NCBI GenBank assembly: GCA_964426135.1
Contig: CAYRPN010000002.1
Location: 1 to 64,000 of the forward strand
DNA from: CAYRPN01 sp964426135
GTDB taxonomy: Bacteria > Planctomycetota > Phycisphaerae > Phycisphaerales > Phycisphaeraceae
Reading direction: 5' to 3'
DNA length: 64,000 bases
Below the pieces are notes generated by a model, which was not told the DNA's origin, did not search any database, and saw only the letters and a program-made list of their open reading frames with translations. This document shows positions 32,825 through 41,087 of the stretch, one piece after another. Every line of letters starts with the position of its first letter. Within the stretch, counting starts at the first letter, position 1. The position numbers were made by a program, and so were the translations under genes.

Positions 32825-35311
32825 ATGCAATCCCGACTCAAATACGTCGTGCTCGTTGTCGCGGCATTCTGCATTTCGTGCAATGGCGTGAACAAGCCCA
32901 CGGTGGCGGAACAGCCCGCGCCGGCGGCTTCACCGGCATCGCCTGCCACCGCCACTGCCGCCCCCGGTACTCCCGCCGCGCCCGCGCCTGCCGCATCGCA
33001 GGCTTCGCCGTCCGCCGCCAAGGTTGCCGTCCCCGTAGCTGCCGCCGCAACCGCCGCATCGAACGGCGCCGGCACGCGCGGCTGGCTCGCCTGGCGCGGG
33101 CCGCACCAGACCGGCGTCAGCGATGAGCAAAATCTGCCCAGTACCGTTGAGATCGGCGGCAAGTCGCAACTGTGGACATTCGACATCGCCGGCCGCGGCT
33201 CGCCCGTCATCGCCAACGGCAAACTCTTCGGCATCGGCTACCGCGGAGAACGCGCTGACCTGGAGGAAGTGCTCTTCTGCCTCAACGCGGAGACCGGCGA
33301 AAAACAGTGGGAGTTCGCCTCGCACGACTTCCTCAGCGATGTGGTTTACGACCGCTATTCCATCGGCAGCCCGGTCGTCGATGCCCAGACCGGCCAAGTC
33401 TACTATCTCTCCACCCCCGGCATCCTGTACTGCTTCAAGCCCGACGGCAAACTGGTTTGGCACGTGTCGATGGCGGAGCGGTATGGACGCAACACGTATC
33501 CAAACGGGCGCACCGGCGCGCCGGTGATCGACGGCGATCTGGTGATCACCCGCGGCGTGACGAACAACTGGGGCGGCGAAGGCCCGCCGAACGATCGCTT
33601 TTACGCGCTCGACAAGTTCACGGGGGAACTGGTGTGGTCGAGCACGCCCGGCGTCGGCCCGCCGTTTCTGAAGGACAGTTCCGTGTCCACGCCGTTCGTG
33701 GCGACGGTGGGCGGCAAGCGCGTGTTCTTCAGCGGCACCGGCGACGGCAATATCGTCTGCATCAATGCCCGCGACGGCACGCCGATCTGGCGGTACCAGT
33801 ATTGCGTCGGCGGCATCGGTTCATCCACCGTGATGCACAAGGACGGCCTGATCGCGATCCACGGTTTGGAGCAGCCGCCGGGCTCTCCCTACGGTTCGGA
33901 CCAAGGCGCGATCACGATGCTCAAGCTCGATGGCAAGACGACCGCGCCCAAGCCCGGCGAGCCTGGCGCGCCGTTCTATGGCCAGGATTCCGTTGTGTGG
34001 CGAAACAAGGTCGTTGCTTTCACCAGTTCGCCGGTGCTTGTCGGCGATCGCATTTTCCAGACCGGCGACACCGGGCTGCTCTATTGCTTCAACGCGAAAG
34101 ACGGCAAGACGATTTGGGAGAAGAAGCTCGCTCCCGATCAGATTCACGCGTCGCCTGCTTACGGTGACGGCAAGCTGTACGTGCCCTTCAACAACGGCGC
34201 TTTCTACATCCTGAAGATTGACGGCGACAAGATGGAGGAATTGTGCAGCGTCAAGTTCGAGCACAATGCCCTGGGCGCGCCGGCCCTGTGGAACGGCAAG
34301 GTTTACGTCCACACCATGGGCAAGCTGTATTGCTTCGGCGAGAAGCGCACGAAGGACGAGTCGCCGGTGTGGCCCGCGCAGGAACCGATCAAGGCCGGCC
34401 CGCCCGCCAAACTGCAGGCGATTCCCGCCGAGGTCGTCATGCACCCGGGCGAAAAGCAGGCCTTCCGCGTGCGGGCCGTCGACGCGCATGGCCACGTGGT
34501 CGCCCCGGTCGTTGATTTCAAGCTCGATTATTTCGTGCCGCCCACGGCTCGCGTGAAATCGCAGATGGATGCGAAGATCACCGAGAAGGGGGAACTCGTC
34601 GCCGACAAGGAAGCGAAGATGTCCGCCGGCTCATTCAAGGTGACCAGCGGGACGCTCAGCGGAACTTTGCGCGGCCGCGTGTTGCCGAGCCTGCCTTACA
34701 AGGAAGACTTCGAGAAGTTCCAGGTCACTGAAGCGCACGAGACGGAGAAGGACGAAGCGGGCAATCCGAGCAAGTTCGCCTATCCGCCGCTGCCCTGGCT
34801 CAAGGCTCGCTTCTCGTGGGAGATTCGCGAACTCGACGGCAACAAGGTGCTGGCCAAGACGCTGGATCGCCTGATCCTGCAGCGTGCCCAGACGTTCATC
34901 CAGGACGATTCCCTGAGCAACTACACGATGCAGGCGGATGTCATGACCGATGGAAATCGGCGTCTGTCCAGCGACGTGGGCCTGATCAACCAGCGATACC
35001 AGATCGTGCTGAAGGGCAATCATGGTGAGTTGGAAATCTCCAGCAACATCGAGCGCGTGAACCAGACGGTGAAGTTCCCCGTGGTGCCCAAGAAGTGGTA
35101 CACGCTCAAGACGCGCGTGGATGTGGCGGCTGACGGCAGCGGCATTGTCCGCGCCAAGGCCTGGCCCAAGGGCGAGCCGGAGCCGGAAGCCTGGACGCTG
35201 GAGTTCAACCACAAGAAGGCGCACAAGAATGGATCGCCGGGACTCTATGGCTTCGGCATCAACGGGAAGTTCCGCGTGTACATCGACAACGTGGCGATCA
35301 CGCAGAACTGA
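32825..35311 (+). CDS. PQQ-like beta-propeller lipoprotein with C-terminal lectin-like domain
   Basis: Protein of 828 aa. A lipobox (VVAAFCISC, lipidated Cys about residue 19) is followed by an Ala/Pro-rich linker of about 55 residues. The propeller (about 80-510) has repeated blades such as WLAWRGPHQTGVSDEQNLP, VDAQTGQVYYLSTPGILYCF, VFFSGTGDGNIVCINARDG and TGLLYCFNAKDGKTIWEKK, the BamB/PQQ pattern. An Ig-like segment (about 530-610) and a concanavalin-like domain (about 660-828, GLYGFGINGKFRVYIDNVAI) complete it. AAGGA lies nine bases before the ATG. Probably outer-membrane-anchored; the lectin-like end suggests carbohydrate contact. It is the nearest target of the divergent MarR regulator. 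Confidence 0.85.
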   Translation: MQSRLKYVVLVVAAFCISCNGVNKPTVAEQPAPAASPASPATATAAPGTPAAPAPAASQASPSAAKVAVPVAAAATAASNGAGTRGWLAWRGPHQTGVSDEQNLPSTVEIGGKSQLWTFDIAGRGSPVIANGKLFGIGYRGERADLEEVLFCLNAETGEKQWEFASHDFLSDVVYDRYSIGSPVVDAQTGQVYYLSTPGILYCFKPDGKLVWHVSMAERYGRNTYPNGRTGAPVIDGDLVITRGVTNNWGGEGPPNDRFYALDKFTGELVWSSTPGVGPPFLKDSSVSTPFVATVGGKRVFFSGTGDGNIVCINARDGTPIWRYQYCVGGIGSSTVMHKDGLIAIHGLEQPPGSPYGSDQGAITMLKLDGKTTAPKPGEPGAPFYGQDSVVWRNKVVAFTSSPVLVGDRIFQTGDTGLLYCFNAKDGKTIWEKKLAPDQIHASPAYGDGKLYVPFNNGAFYILKIDGDKMEELCSVKFEHNALGAPALWNGKVYVHTMGKLYCFGEKRTKDESPVWPAQEPIKAGPPAKLQAIPAEVVMHPGEKQAFRVRAVDAHGHVVAPVVDFKLDYFVPPTARVKSQMDAKITEKGELVADKEAKMSAGSFKVTSGTLSGTLRGRVLPSLPYKEDFEKFQVTEAHETEKDEAGNPSKFAYPPLPWLKARFSWEIRELDGNKVLAKTLDRLILQRAQTFIQDDSLSNYTMQADVMTDGNRRLSSDVGLINQRYQIVLKGNHGELEISSNIERVNQTVKFPVVPKKWYTLKTRVDVAADGSGIVRAKAWPKGEPEPEAWTLEFNHKKAHKNGSPGLYGFGINGKFRVYIDNVAITQN

Positions 35312-35322
35312 GCGATCAGACA

Positions 35323-35439
35323 CTCCCCTCCCTCCTAGGGAGGGGCTGGGGGAGGGGCGGGCGAACTGCCTGATTGGAGCCACAATCACGCCGTGTGCCC
35401 GACCCTCCCCTAACCCCTCCCTAAGAGGGAGGGGAATAC
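35323..35439. repeat. Inverted-repeat doublet, family D (copy without gene)
   Basis: The left arm 35323-35363 (CCCCTCCCTCCTAGGGAGGG, then GGGGGAGGGGCGGGC) and the right arm 35397-35439 (GCCCGACCCTCCCC, then CCCTCCCTAAGAGGGAGGGG) are inverse and enclose only about 33 bp. The same arms at 37278-37316 and 37788-37828 enclose a DUF559 gene. Confidence 0.88.
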
Positions 35440-35518
35440 GGAGATTGACCTTCGATCCGTGCAAACCTTGCGATTCGAATATTGGAGCAGCGACAAAATT
35501 CGTATGACTGTTGTCCGC

Positions 35519-35547
35519 CGCCCCCGGGCAGAGCCCGGGGCTAACGG
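35519..35547. repeat. Single family E arm before PQQ gene
   Basis: CCCCCGGGCAGAGCCCGGGG core with CTAACGG tail, 18 bases before the start at 35565. It matches the arms of the coding-sequence doublet at 21455-21622. Confidence 0.8.
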
Positions 35548-35564
35548 CACTGGAGATTCACCCC

Positions 35565-37229
35565 ATGACCTCACGTTTGCTCTTTTCCTCCCTCTTCGCC
35601 GCCGCGGCGCTGACTTCCACCGCGCTCGCCCAGGACTGGCCGCAGTGGGGCCGCGACGGCTCCAAGAACATGTCGTCGCCGGACGCGAAGAATCTGCCGC
35701 TGTCGTGGAACGTCGGCGAGAAGAACGACGATGGCGTCGTGGACATGAAGACGACGAAGAACGTCAAACTCGCCATCAAGCTCGGCTCGCAGACCTACGG
35801 CAATCCCACGATCGCCAACGGCCGCATCTTCGTCGGCACCAACAACGACTCGCCGCGCGACAAGCGATTCATGGGCGATCACTCGCTGCTCTATTGCTTC
35901 GATGAAAAAACCGGCGACCTGCTCTGGCAGTTCACCGCGCCCAAGATCGGCTCCGGCAAAGTCGGCGACTGGGAATACCTCGGCATCGCTTCGTCGCCCA
36001 CCATCGACGGCGATTTCGTCTACATCGTGACCAACCGATTCGAGGTGATCTGCCTCGATGTGAACGGACAGGCTAACGGCAATCAGGGCTACCAGGACGA
36101 AGGCAAATACTGGTCGGGCCTGAACCTCAACAAGCCGCCGCTGGAAGTGCTCAAGACGGACGCGGACATCGTCTGGCGCTTCGACATGGGCGAGGAACTG
36201 GGCGTGTTCCCGCACAACGTCACCAGCAGCGCGCCGCTGGTCGTGGGCGACAAACTTTACTGCCAGACTTCCAACGGCGTCGACTGGTCGCACACCAATG
36301 TGCCCAACCCCAAGGCGCCGCAGCTCATCTGCCTTGACAAGAAAACCGGCAAACTCCTGGGCGAGGAAATCACCGGCATGGGCACCCGCCTGCTTCACGG
36401 CGGATGGTCCTCCGCGACGTACGGCAAGATCAACGACAAAGGCCTCGTCTTCTTCGGCGGCAGCGATGGCATTCTCTACGCTTTCGACGAGAACCCGCAG
36501 CCCGATCCGGAAGACAAGGATTTCAAGATTCTCAAGGAAGTCTTCCGCTGCGACGGCAACCTGCCCAGCTACCGCTTCGACAAGGAAGGCCGGCCCATCA
36601 AGTACGTCCGGCCCGACGGCCCCAGCGAGTTCATCGCCACGCCGGTCTTCTACAAGAATCGCGTCTACATCCCCATCGGTCAGGACCCCGAGCACGGTGA
36701 AGGCCTCGGTCGCATGCTCTGCATCGATGCGACCAAGACCGGCGACATCAGCAAGACGGGCGTGATCTGGGACTACACCAAGATCAATCGTTCCATCTCC
36801 ACGCCTTCGATTTACAAGGACCACGTCTACGTCGGCGACTACGCAGGCTGGGTGCATTCGCTGGATGCCGAGACCGGCAAGTTGTCGTGGAAACACGACA
36901 CGCTTGCCCACATCTGGGGCAGCGTCTTCACCGGCGACGGCAAGGCGTACATCGGCAACGAGGACGGCATCGTCACCGTCTTCGTCATCGACGAAATGAA
37001 AAAGCTCGCCGAGGAATTTGGCGGCGAGATCAGCACCGTCAAGGCCGGCAAGGTGATCGAAGTCACCGACAAGAGCGGCAAGAAAACCAAGCTCAGCGCC
37101 GAGCGCACCGCCCAGTTGCTCCACGAAGTGGAAATGCCCGGCAGCGTCTTCTCCAGCCCCGTGTACGCCAACGGCGTGCTCTACATCGCCACCGGTTCGC
37201 ACCTGTATGCGATCCAGGAGACGAAGTGA
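35565..37229 (+). CDS. Secreted PQQ-like beta-propeller protein
   Basis: Protein of 554 aa. The signal peptide MTSRLLFSSLFAAAALTSTALAQ ends at Ala-Gln, and the mature protein begins DWPQWGRDGSKNMSSPD, the usual first blade of these proteins. Blades with GNPTIANGRIFVGTNND, LLYCFDEKTGDLLWQF, DFVYIVTNRFEVICLDVNG and YVGDYAGWVHSLDAETGKL follow. The last 60 residues (MKKLAEEFGGEISTVKAGKV) interrupt the blade pattern. GGAG lies nine bases before the ATG. The third PQQ-type protein in the window and the second in tandem with the lipoprotein, perhaps after duplication. No catalytic residues recognised. Confidence 0.87.
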   Translation: MTSRLLFSSLFAAAALTSTALAQDWPQWGRDGSKNMSSPDAKNLPLSWNVGEKNDDGVVDMKTTKNVKLAIKLGSQTYGNPTIANGRIFVGTNNDSPRDKRFMGDHSLLYCFDEKTGDLLWQFTAPKIGSGKVGDWEYLGIASSPTIDGDFVYIVTNRFEVICLDVNGQANGNQGYQDEGKYWSGLNLNKPPLEVLKTDADIVWRFDMGEELGVFPHNVTSSAPLVVGDKLYCQTSNGVDWSHTNVPNPKAPQLICLDKKTGKLLGEEITGMGTRLLHGGWSSATYGKINDKGLVFFGGSDGILYAFDENPQPDPEDKDFKILKEVFRCDGNLPSYRFDKEGRPIKYVRPDGPSEFIATPVFYKNRVYIPIGQDPEHGEGLGRMLCIDATKTGDISKTGVIWDYTKINRSISTPSIYKDHVYVGDYAGWVHSLDAETGKLSWKHDTLAHIWGSVFTGDGKAYIGNEDGIVTVFVIDEMKKLAEEFGGEISTVKAGKVIEVTDKSGKKTKLSAERTAQLLHEVEMPGSVFSSPVYANGVLYIATGSHLYAIQETK

Positions 37230-37277
37230 TTGGCAGCAGTGCCCATGGACTGAGAGGCACGCAGTGCCGACCTGAAT

Positions 37278-37828
37278 TCCCCTCCCTCTTAGGGAGGGGC
37301 AAGGGGAGGGTCGGGCTTACAGCCTCCTTGTGATGCCGAGTTGCAATGCCCCCGACGCGCAGCGTTCTTTGAGTAACCATGGATCCAACACATGCCGCGA
37401 GTCCCACACCTTCGCCACAATCCGTGCATCGAGGAAAGCGCGAAGGAACTTCGGCGGCAAATGACAATTCCCGAGGCCATGCTTTGGAACATCCTCAAAC
37501 GCAGCCAGCTCGGTGGCTTGAAGTTTCGCAAACAGGCTGTCATTGGAAAGTATGTCGTTGACTTCTATTGCCCGCAGGCACGTTTGATCGTGGAAGTCGA
37601 CGGGGAAAGCCATGTGGGGCGTGCATTCGCTGACGAACTTCGCCAGAATGACTTGGAAGACTTGGGCATGACTGTTTTTCGCGTAACCAATGACGATGTG
37701 TTGAAAAGTCTTGATGCTGTCGCGGAAGGCATTCTTCGCGCGGCTGAGGCGAACCTTGTGAAATCGGCAGCACAATAAGGCTGGACGCCCGACCCTCCCC
37801 CAGCCCCTCCCTAAGAGGGAGGGGAGTA
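37278..37828. mobile_element. Inverted-repeat cassette, family D arms enclosing a DUF559 gene
   Basis: The left arm 37278-37316 and right arm 37788-37828 are inverse copies of the arms at 35323-35439. Between them is one complete gene (37392-37778) of lower GC than its surroundings. The gene's stop lies nine bases before the right arm. No transposase is present, so movement, if any, would have to be provided in trans or by the nuclease itself. The call as a mobile unit is an inference from structure. Confidence 0.55.
37392..37778 (+). CDS. DUF559 PD-(D/E)XK endonuclease-like protein
   Basis: Protein of 128 aa in the DUF559 family, related to very-short-patch repair and restriction nucleases. 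The helix TIPEAMLWNILKRSQLGGLKFRKQ is followed by the core GKYVVDFYCPQARLIVEVDG, which gives the Asp and Glu-x-Asp active-site pattern, then SHVGRAFADELRQNDLEDLG and VFRVTNDDVLKSLDAVAEGI. The length and all core residues fit the family, so it should be active. It is flanked closely by inverted D arms, and its base composition is AT-richer than neighbouring genes, which suggests an acquired element. Confidence 0.9.
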   Translation: MPRVPHLRHNPCIEESAKELRRQMTIPEAMLWNILKRSQLGGLKFRKQAVIGKYVVDFYCPQARLIVEVDGESHVGRAFADELRQNDLEDLGMTVFRVTNDDVLKSLDAVAEGILRAAEANLVKSAAQ

Positions 37829-37862
37829 CGGAACAACCGCGATCCCGACACTCCCGTCCACC

Positions 37863-37918
37863 ACACCCTACACCCTACACCCTACACCCTACACCCTACA
37901 CCCTACACCCTACACCCT
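37863..37918. repeat. Heptad array ACACCCT (eight copies)
   Basis: Eight perfect copies of ACACCCT in tandem, ending 11 bases before the start codon at 37930. It resembles telomere repeats only by chance. Another array with the same heptamer type in inverse orientation lies before dnaX (50111-50247). Confidence 0.93.
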
Positions 37919-37929
37919 CCGCCCTCCCC

Positions 37930-39033
37930 ATGACCGCCACCAACTTCGCCGTACGCACCCCGCTCGCACCGAACCCCGAAGCCGCGCGCAAGCAGCTCGA
38001 TGATTGGGCCGTGGAACTCATCCATTGGCACTTCAGCGACAGCACCGGCTGCCCGTTCTGGCTCAAGTGGAAGCGCGAAGCGGGCTGGGACCCCGTCAAG
38101 GAAATCAAGTGCTTTGAGGACATCATCCAGAAGTTCCCGCACTTCCAGGACGACACACTGCGCGATGAGCAGCCGGACGTCTGGATTCCGCAGGCTTTCA
38201 AGGGCAGGCCTTTCAACATCTTTGAAACCGGCGGCACCACCGGCATGCCCAAGCAGCGCATCGGCTGGGACGATTACAAGATCGACTACGAAGAATTTTC
38301 CGATCGCTACGACGACTCCACCTTTCCGCGCGGTCAGAACTGGCTGATGGTCGGCCCCACCGGTCCGCGCCGCCTGCGCCTGGCCGTCGAACACCTGGCG
38401 AATTACCGCGGCTCGTCGTGCTTCTTCATCGACCTCGACCCCCGCTGGGTCAAGCGAGTCATCGCCAAGGGCCAGATCGATGTCGCCAAGGATTACCAGA
38501 AGCACGTCGCCGAGCAGGCGGTGACGATCATGAAGCACAGGAAGATCGGCTCCATGTTCACGACGCCCAAGCTCCTCGAATCCATCGGCGAACTCGTGTC
38601 GCTGGGTGACATGGGCATCAAGGGCGTCTTCTGCGGCGGCACCAGCATGACTCCGCAATACGTGCGCTTCCTCTGCGAAGAGGTGCTCGAGAGCCGGGTG
38701 AAGTTCGTGCCCACCTACGGCAACACGCTGATGGGCCTGGCGCACAGCGATCCGAACTTCCCGAAGAACAACTACAGCATCACCTACCACGCCCCGCAGC
38801 CCCGCGCGGTGTTGCGCATCGTCGATCCGAAGGAAACCACCCGCGTCGTGAATTACGGCGAATGGGGCCGGGTCGAACTGACCACGCTCACCCGCGAGTT
38901 TTTCGTCCCGCGCTTCCTGGAGCGCGACGAAGCGCAGCGTCGCCAGCCCATCGCCGGCTGGCCGTGGGACGGCGTGGGCGACGTGCGGCCGTTCGGGGCG
39001 ACGGAGAAGAAGGTGATTGAGGGCGTGTATTGA
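37930..39033 (+). CDS. ANL-superfamily (AMP-forming) ligase-like protein, short
   Basis: Protein of 367 aa similar to phenylacetate-CoA ligase/CapK-type adenylating enzymes. The P-loop TGGTTGMPK is at 100-108, PTGPRRLRLAVEHL follows, and FCGGTSMTP, VPTYGNTLMG and NYGEWGRVELTTL match later core motifs. The protein stops at about the hinge (DGVGDVRPFG), so the small carboxy-terminal domain with the catalytic Lys is largely missing. It may only adenylate or bind, or work with another subunit. An iron alcohol dehydrogenase and a flavin reductase lie downstream; their joint pathway is not evident. An ACACCCT array lies 11 bases upstream. Confidence 0.75.
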   Translation: MTATNFAVRTPLAPNPEAARKQLDDWAVELIHWHFSDSTGCPFWLKWKREAGWDPVKEIKCFEDIIQKFPHFQDDTLRDEQPDVWIPQAFKGRPFNIFETGGTTGMPKQRIGWDDYKIDYEEFSDRYDDSTFPRGQNWLMVGPTGPRRLRLAVEHLANYRGSSCFFIDLDPRWVKRVIAKGQIDVAKDYQKHVAEQAVTIMKHRKIGSMFTTPKLLESIGELVSLGDMGIKGVFCGGTSMTPQYVRFLCEEVLESRVKFVPTYGNTLMGLAHSDPNFPKNNYSITYHAPQPRAVLRIVDPKETTRVVNYGEWGRVELTTLTREFFVPRFLERDEAQRRQPIAGWPWDGVGDVRPFGATEKKVIEGVY

Positions 39034-39077
39034 AGTGCGATCGTGCGTCAGGTCGCAGGAGCACCGCGGACAAGGCA

Positions 39078-39601
39078 ATTGTCTAATGTTGAGTGTCTAG
39101 TTTCGAATGTCTAGTCCGATGCGCCAAACGCGCGGGGTATCGATGCCTGACGAGCACACTCAGCCGAGCAGCCACTGGGTCATCGCGATTCAGAATCGCC
39201 TGATCGACTTTGCCGTAAGGATCATCAAAGTCGCCGATGCTTTGCCGGAAACGCGAGCCGGCCGACATGTTGCGGGGCAAGTCCTTCGTTCTGGCACTTC
39301 ACCTGCACCGAACTACGGCGAAGCGCGTGCGGCGGAAAGTCGCGATGACTTCATCCACAAAATGAAGATCGTGCTCAAGGAGTTGAATGAAACGTTGGTC
39401 TGGCTCCAGATGATTCATCGCGGCAATCTGCTGCCGGGCGAGCGCCTCGCGGAACTTCTGGATGAAAACGACCAGCTTTGCCGTTTGTTTGGTGGCTCCA
39501 TCGCCACTGCCGAAAGGAATCACCCTCGCAACGCCAACCAGCCTCCGGATACTGGTCCGGACCAATAGACATTCGACATTAGAAACTCGACATTAGACAT
39601 T
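39078..39601. mobile_element. Inverted heptad-repeat cassette, family H, enclosing a four-helix-bundle gene
   Basis: The left arm 39078-39113 (TGTCTAATGTTGAGTGTCTA...) and the right arm 39566-39601 (TAGACATTCGACATTAGAAA...) are imperfect inverses, each with a 7-bp period. They enclose the gene 39143-39568, whose TAG stop is the first three bases of the right arm. No transposase is seen. Mobility is an inference. Confidence 0.5.
39143..39568 (+). CDS. Four-helix-bundle protein (S23/rRNA intervening-sequence protein family)
   Basis: Protein of 141 aa. Its four helices (IAIQNRLIDFAVRIIKVADAL, GRHVAGQVLRSGTSPAPNYGEA, DDFIHKMKIVLKELNETLVWLQ, RLAELLDENDQLCRLFGGSI) match the family known from proteins encoded in 23S rRNA intervening sequences and from the Avd accessory protein of diversity-generating retroelements. 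Here it is a stand-alone gene with no rRNA or reverse transcriptase next to it. ATG at 39143 was chosen; earlier in-frame ATGs lie in or next to the left repeat arm. It is likely to bind nucleic acid as a pentamer, as the family does. Confidence 0.85.
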   Translation: MPDEHTQPSSHWVIAIQNRLIDFAVRIIKVADALPETRAGRHVAGQVLRSGTSPAPNYGEARAAESRDDFIHKMKIVLKELNETLVWLQMIHRGNLLPGERLAELLDENDQLCRLFGGSIATAERNHPRNANQPPDTGPDQ

Positions 39602-39616
39602 TGCCTTGTTCTCCCC

Positions 39617-40798
39617 ATGCTCACCGGCCTCATCGGTTTCGACTCTCCCGCAAGGACGCGCCTGATCTTCGGCGCCAGCGCGATCGATCGCATCGGAATC
39701 GCCGCCGGACCGCTGGGCAGGCACGCCCTGCTGGTCACCGACCGCGGCATCGTCAAGGCCGGCCACGTCGAGCGCGCTGTGGCGTCGCTCAAGGCCGCCG
39801 GCATCGCCGTCACCATCTTCGATCAGGTTCACGAGAATCCCACCACGGACGACGTCGACGCCTGCCTCGCCGTGGCACGCGATGCAAGGATCGATGTTTT
39901 CGTCGGCCTGGGCGGTGGCAGCTCGATGGACACCGCCAAGGGCTGCAACTTTCTTCTCACCAACGGCGGGCGGATGCAGGACTACTGGGGCGTCGGCAAG
40001 GCGGCCAAGCCGATGTTGCCGTTGGTCGCGGTGCCCACGACTGCCGGCACCGGCAGCGAGTGCCAGAGTTTTGCGCTGATTGCCGACGCGAAATCGCACC
40101 TGAAAATGGCCTGCGGCGATCCCAAGGCGGCCGCGGCCGTGGCGATTCTCGATCCCACCCTGACCGTCACGCAGCCGAGGCACGTCACGGCGGACACCGG
40201 CGTCGACGCCCTCTCGCATGCCGTGGAAACCGCCGTGACGCTCAAGCGCAACGAACTTTCCACGCTCTATTCACGCGAGGCGTTCAAACTCATCGCCGGT
40301 CACCTGTCTCGCGTGCTGGATGAACCAACCGACCTGGAAGCGCGCGGCCGAATGCACCTTGGCGCCGCCTTCGCCGGACTGGCGATCGAGATGTCCATGC
40401 TCGGCGCTGCCCACTCCTGCGCCAACCCGTTGACGGCTCACTTCAACGTGGTTCACGGTCAGGCGGTGGGACTTATGCTGCCGCATGTCATGCGGTTCAA
40501 CCGCACGGAACCCGCCGCCGCACGGGCTTACGAAGACCTGGCGCGGGCGGCGCGGCTGGCGGACAACGGCGACGGCGCGCACAAGGCGGTGGATGCTCTG
40601 ATCGCGCATGTCGAGAAGCTTCTGAACAAGGCGGACATCCCGCGCAGCGCCGTGGAGCGAGGCGTGACGGCCGCGATGATTCCCACGCTGGCTGAGGAGG
40701 CGTCGAAGCAGTGGACCGCGACGTTCAATCCGCGCAAGGTTGCCGCGGCGGATTTTCAGTCGCTTTTTGAAGCGGCGATGTCGCCCCGCGCCGGTTGA
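39617..40798 (+). CDS. Iron-containing alcohol dehydrogenase
   Basis: Protein of 393 aa, group III NAD(P)-dependent dehydrogenase. The Rossmann half has VFVGLGGGSSMDTAKGCNFLL (nucleotide binding). The iron ligands are expected from GVDALSHAVET (Asp and His) and HSCANPLTAHFNVVHG (two His); PTTAGTGSE is the conserved turn between. The length fits the family. The start is 16 bases after the right heptad arm of the four-helix cassette. A GACATCG/CGATGTC hairpin (40799-40833) follows the stop but lacks a T run. Substrate, probably a small alcohol or aldehyde, is not specified by sequence. Confidence 0.93.
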   Translation: MLTGLIGFDSPARTRLIFGASAIDRIGIAAGPLGRHALLVTDRGIVKAGHVERAVASLKAAGIAVTIFDQVHENPTTDDVDACLAVARDARIDVFVGLGGGSSMDTAKGCNFLLTNGGRMQDYWGVGKAAKPMLPLVAVPTTAGTGSECQSFALIADAKSHLKMACGDPKAAAAVAILDPTLTVTQPRHVTADTGVDALSHAVETAVTLKRNELSTLYSREAFKLIAGHLSRVLDEPTDLEARGRMHLGAAFAGLAIEMSMLGAAHSCANPLTAHFNVVHGQAVGLMLPHVMRFNRTEPAAARAYEDLARAARLADNGDGAHKAVDALIAHVEKLLNKADIPRSAVERGVTAAMIPTLAEEASKQWTATFNPRKVAAADFQSLFEAAMSPRAG

Positions 40799-41087
40799 GA
40801 CATCGTGCGAGCGGTGAATCAGCCCGCGATGTCTGTGCGTGCTTTCAGGAATGACTCTTCGGCGGGTAACCGTATCGCTTGCGTTTGCAATCCTCTGGAC
40901 AGCGCGTATTCTGTGAAAGGTCGATCCGCTTCGCGCGTTGATCGGCATGTCCACAAGCGCTTGATCGTCCTTCAGTGGCGATTTCAATAACGGATCGTCG
41001 ATCTCAGTCATGTGTGTCAGCCGCCGCTGCGTCCATGCGGCTGGCTGATGAATGATCGACACCTTTCATGGATGGCGAGCACCGGAC

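Noticed and set aside
37863..37918. Telomere-like CCCTACA repeats
   Set aside because: The unit is one of many different heptamers at gene starts in this window, and the array is internal; nothing suggests a linear chromosome end.
39107..39142. Upstream start of the four-helix-bundle gene
   Set aside because: The ATG at 39107 lies inside the left repeat arm and the added residues have no family similarity.
39143..39568. Diversity-generating retroelement accessory gene (avd)
   Set aside because: No reverse transcriptase, template or variable repeat lies nearby; only the fold family is shared.
40799..40833. Terminator after the iron dehydrogenase
   Set aside because: A 7-bp stem GACATCG/CGATGTC exists, but the loop is long and no T run follows.
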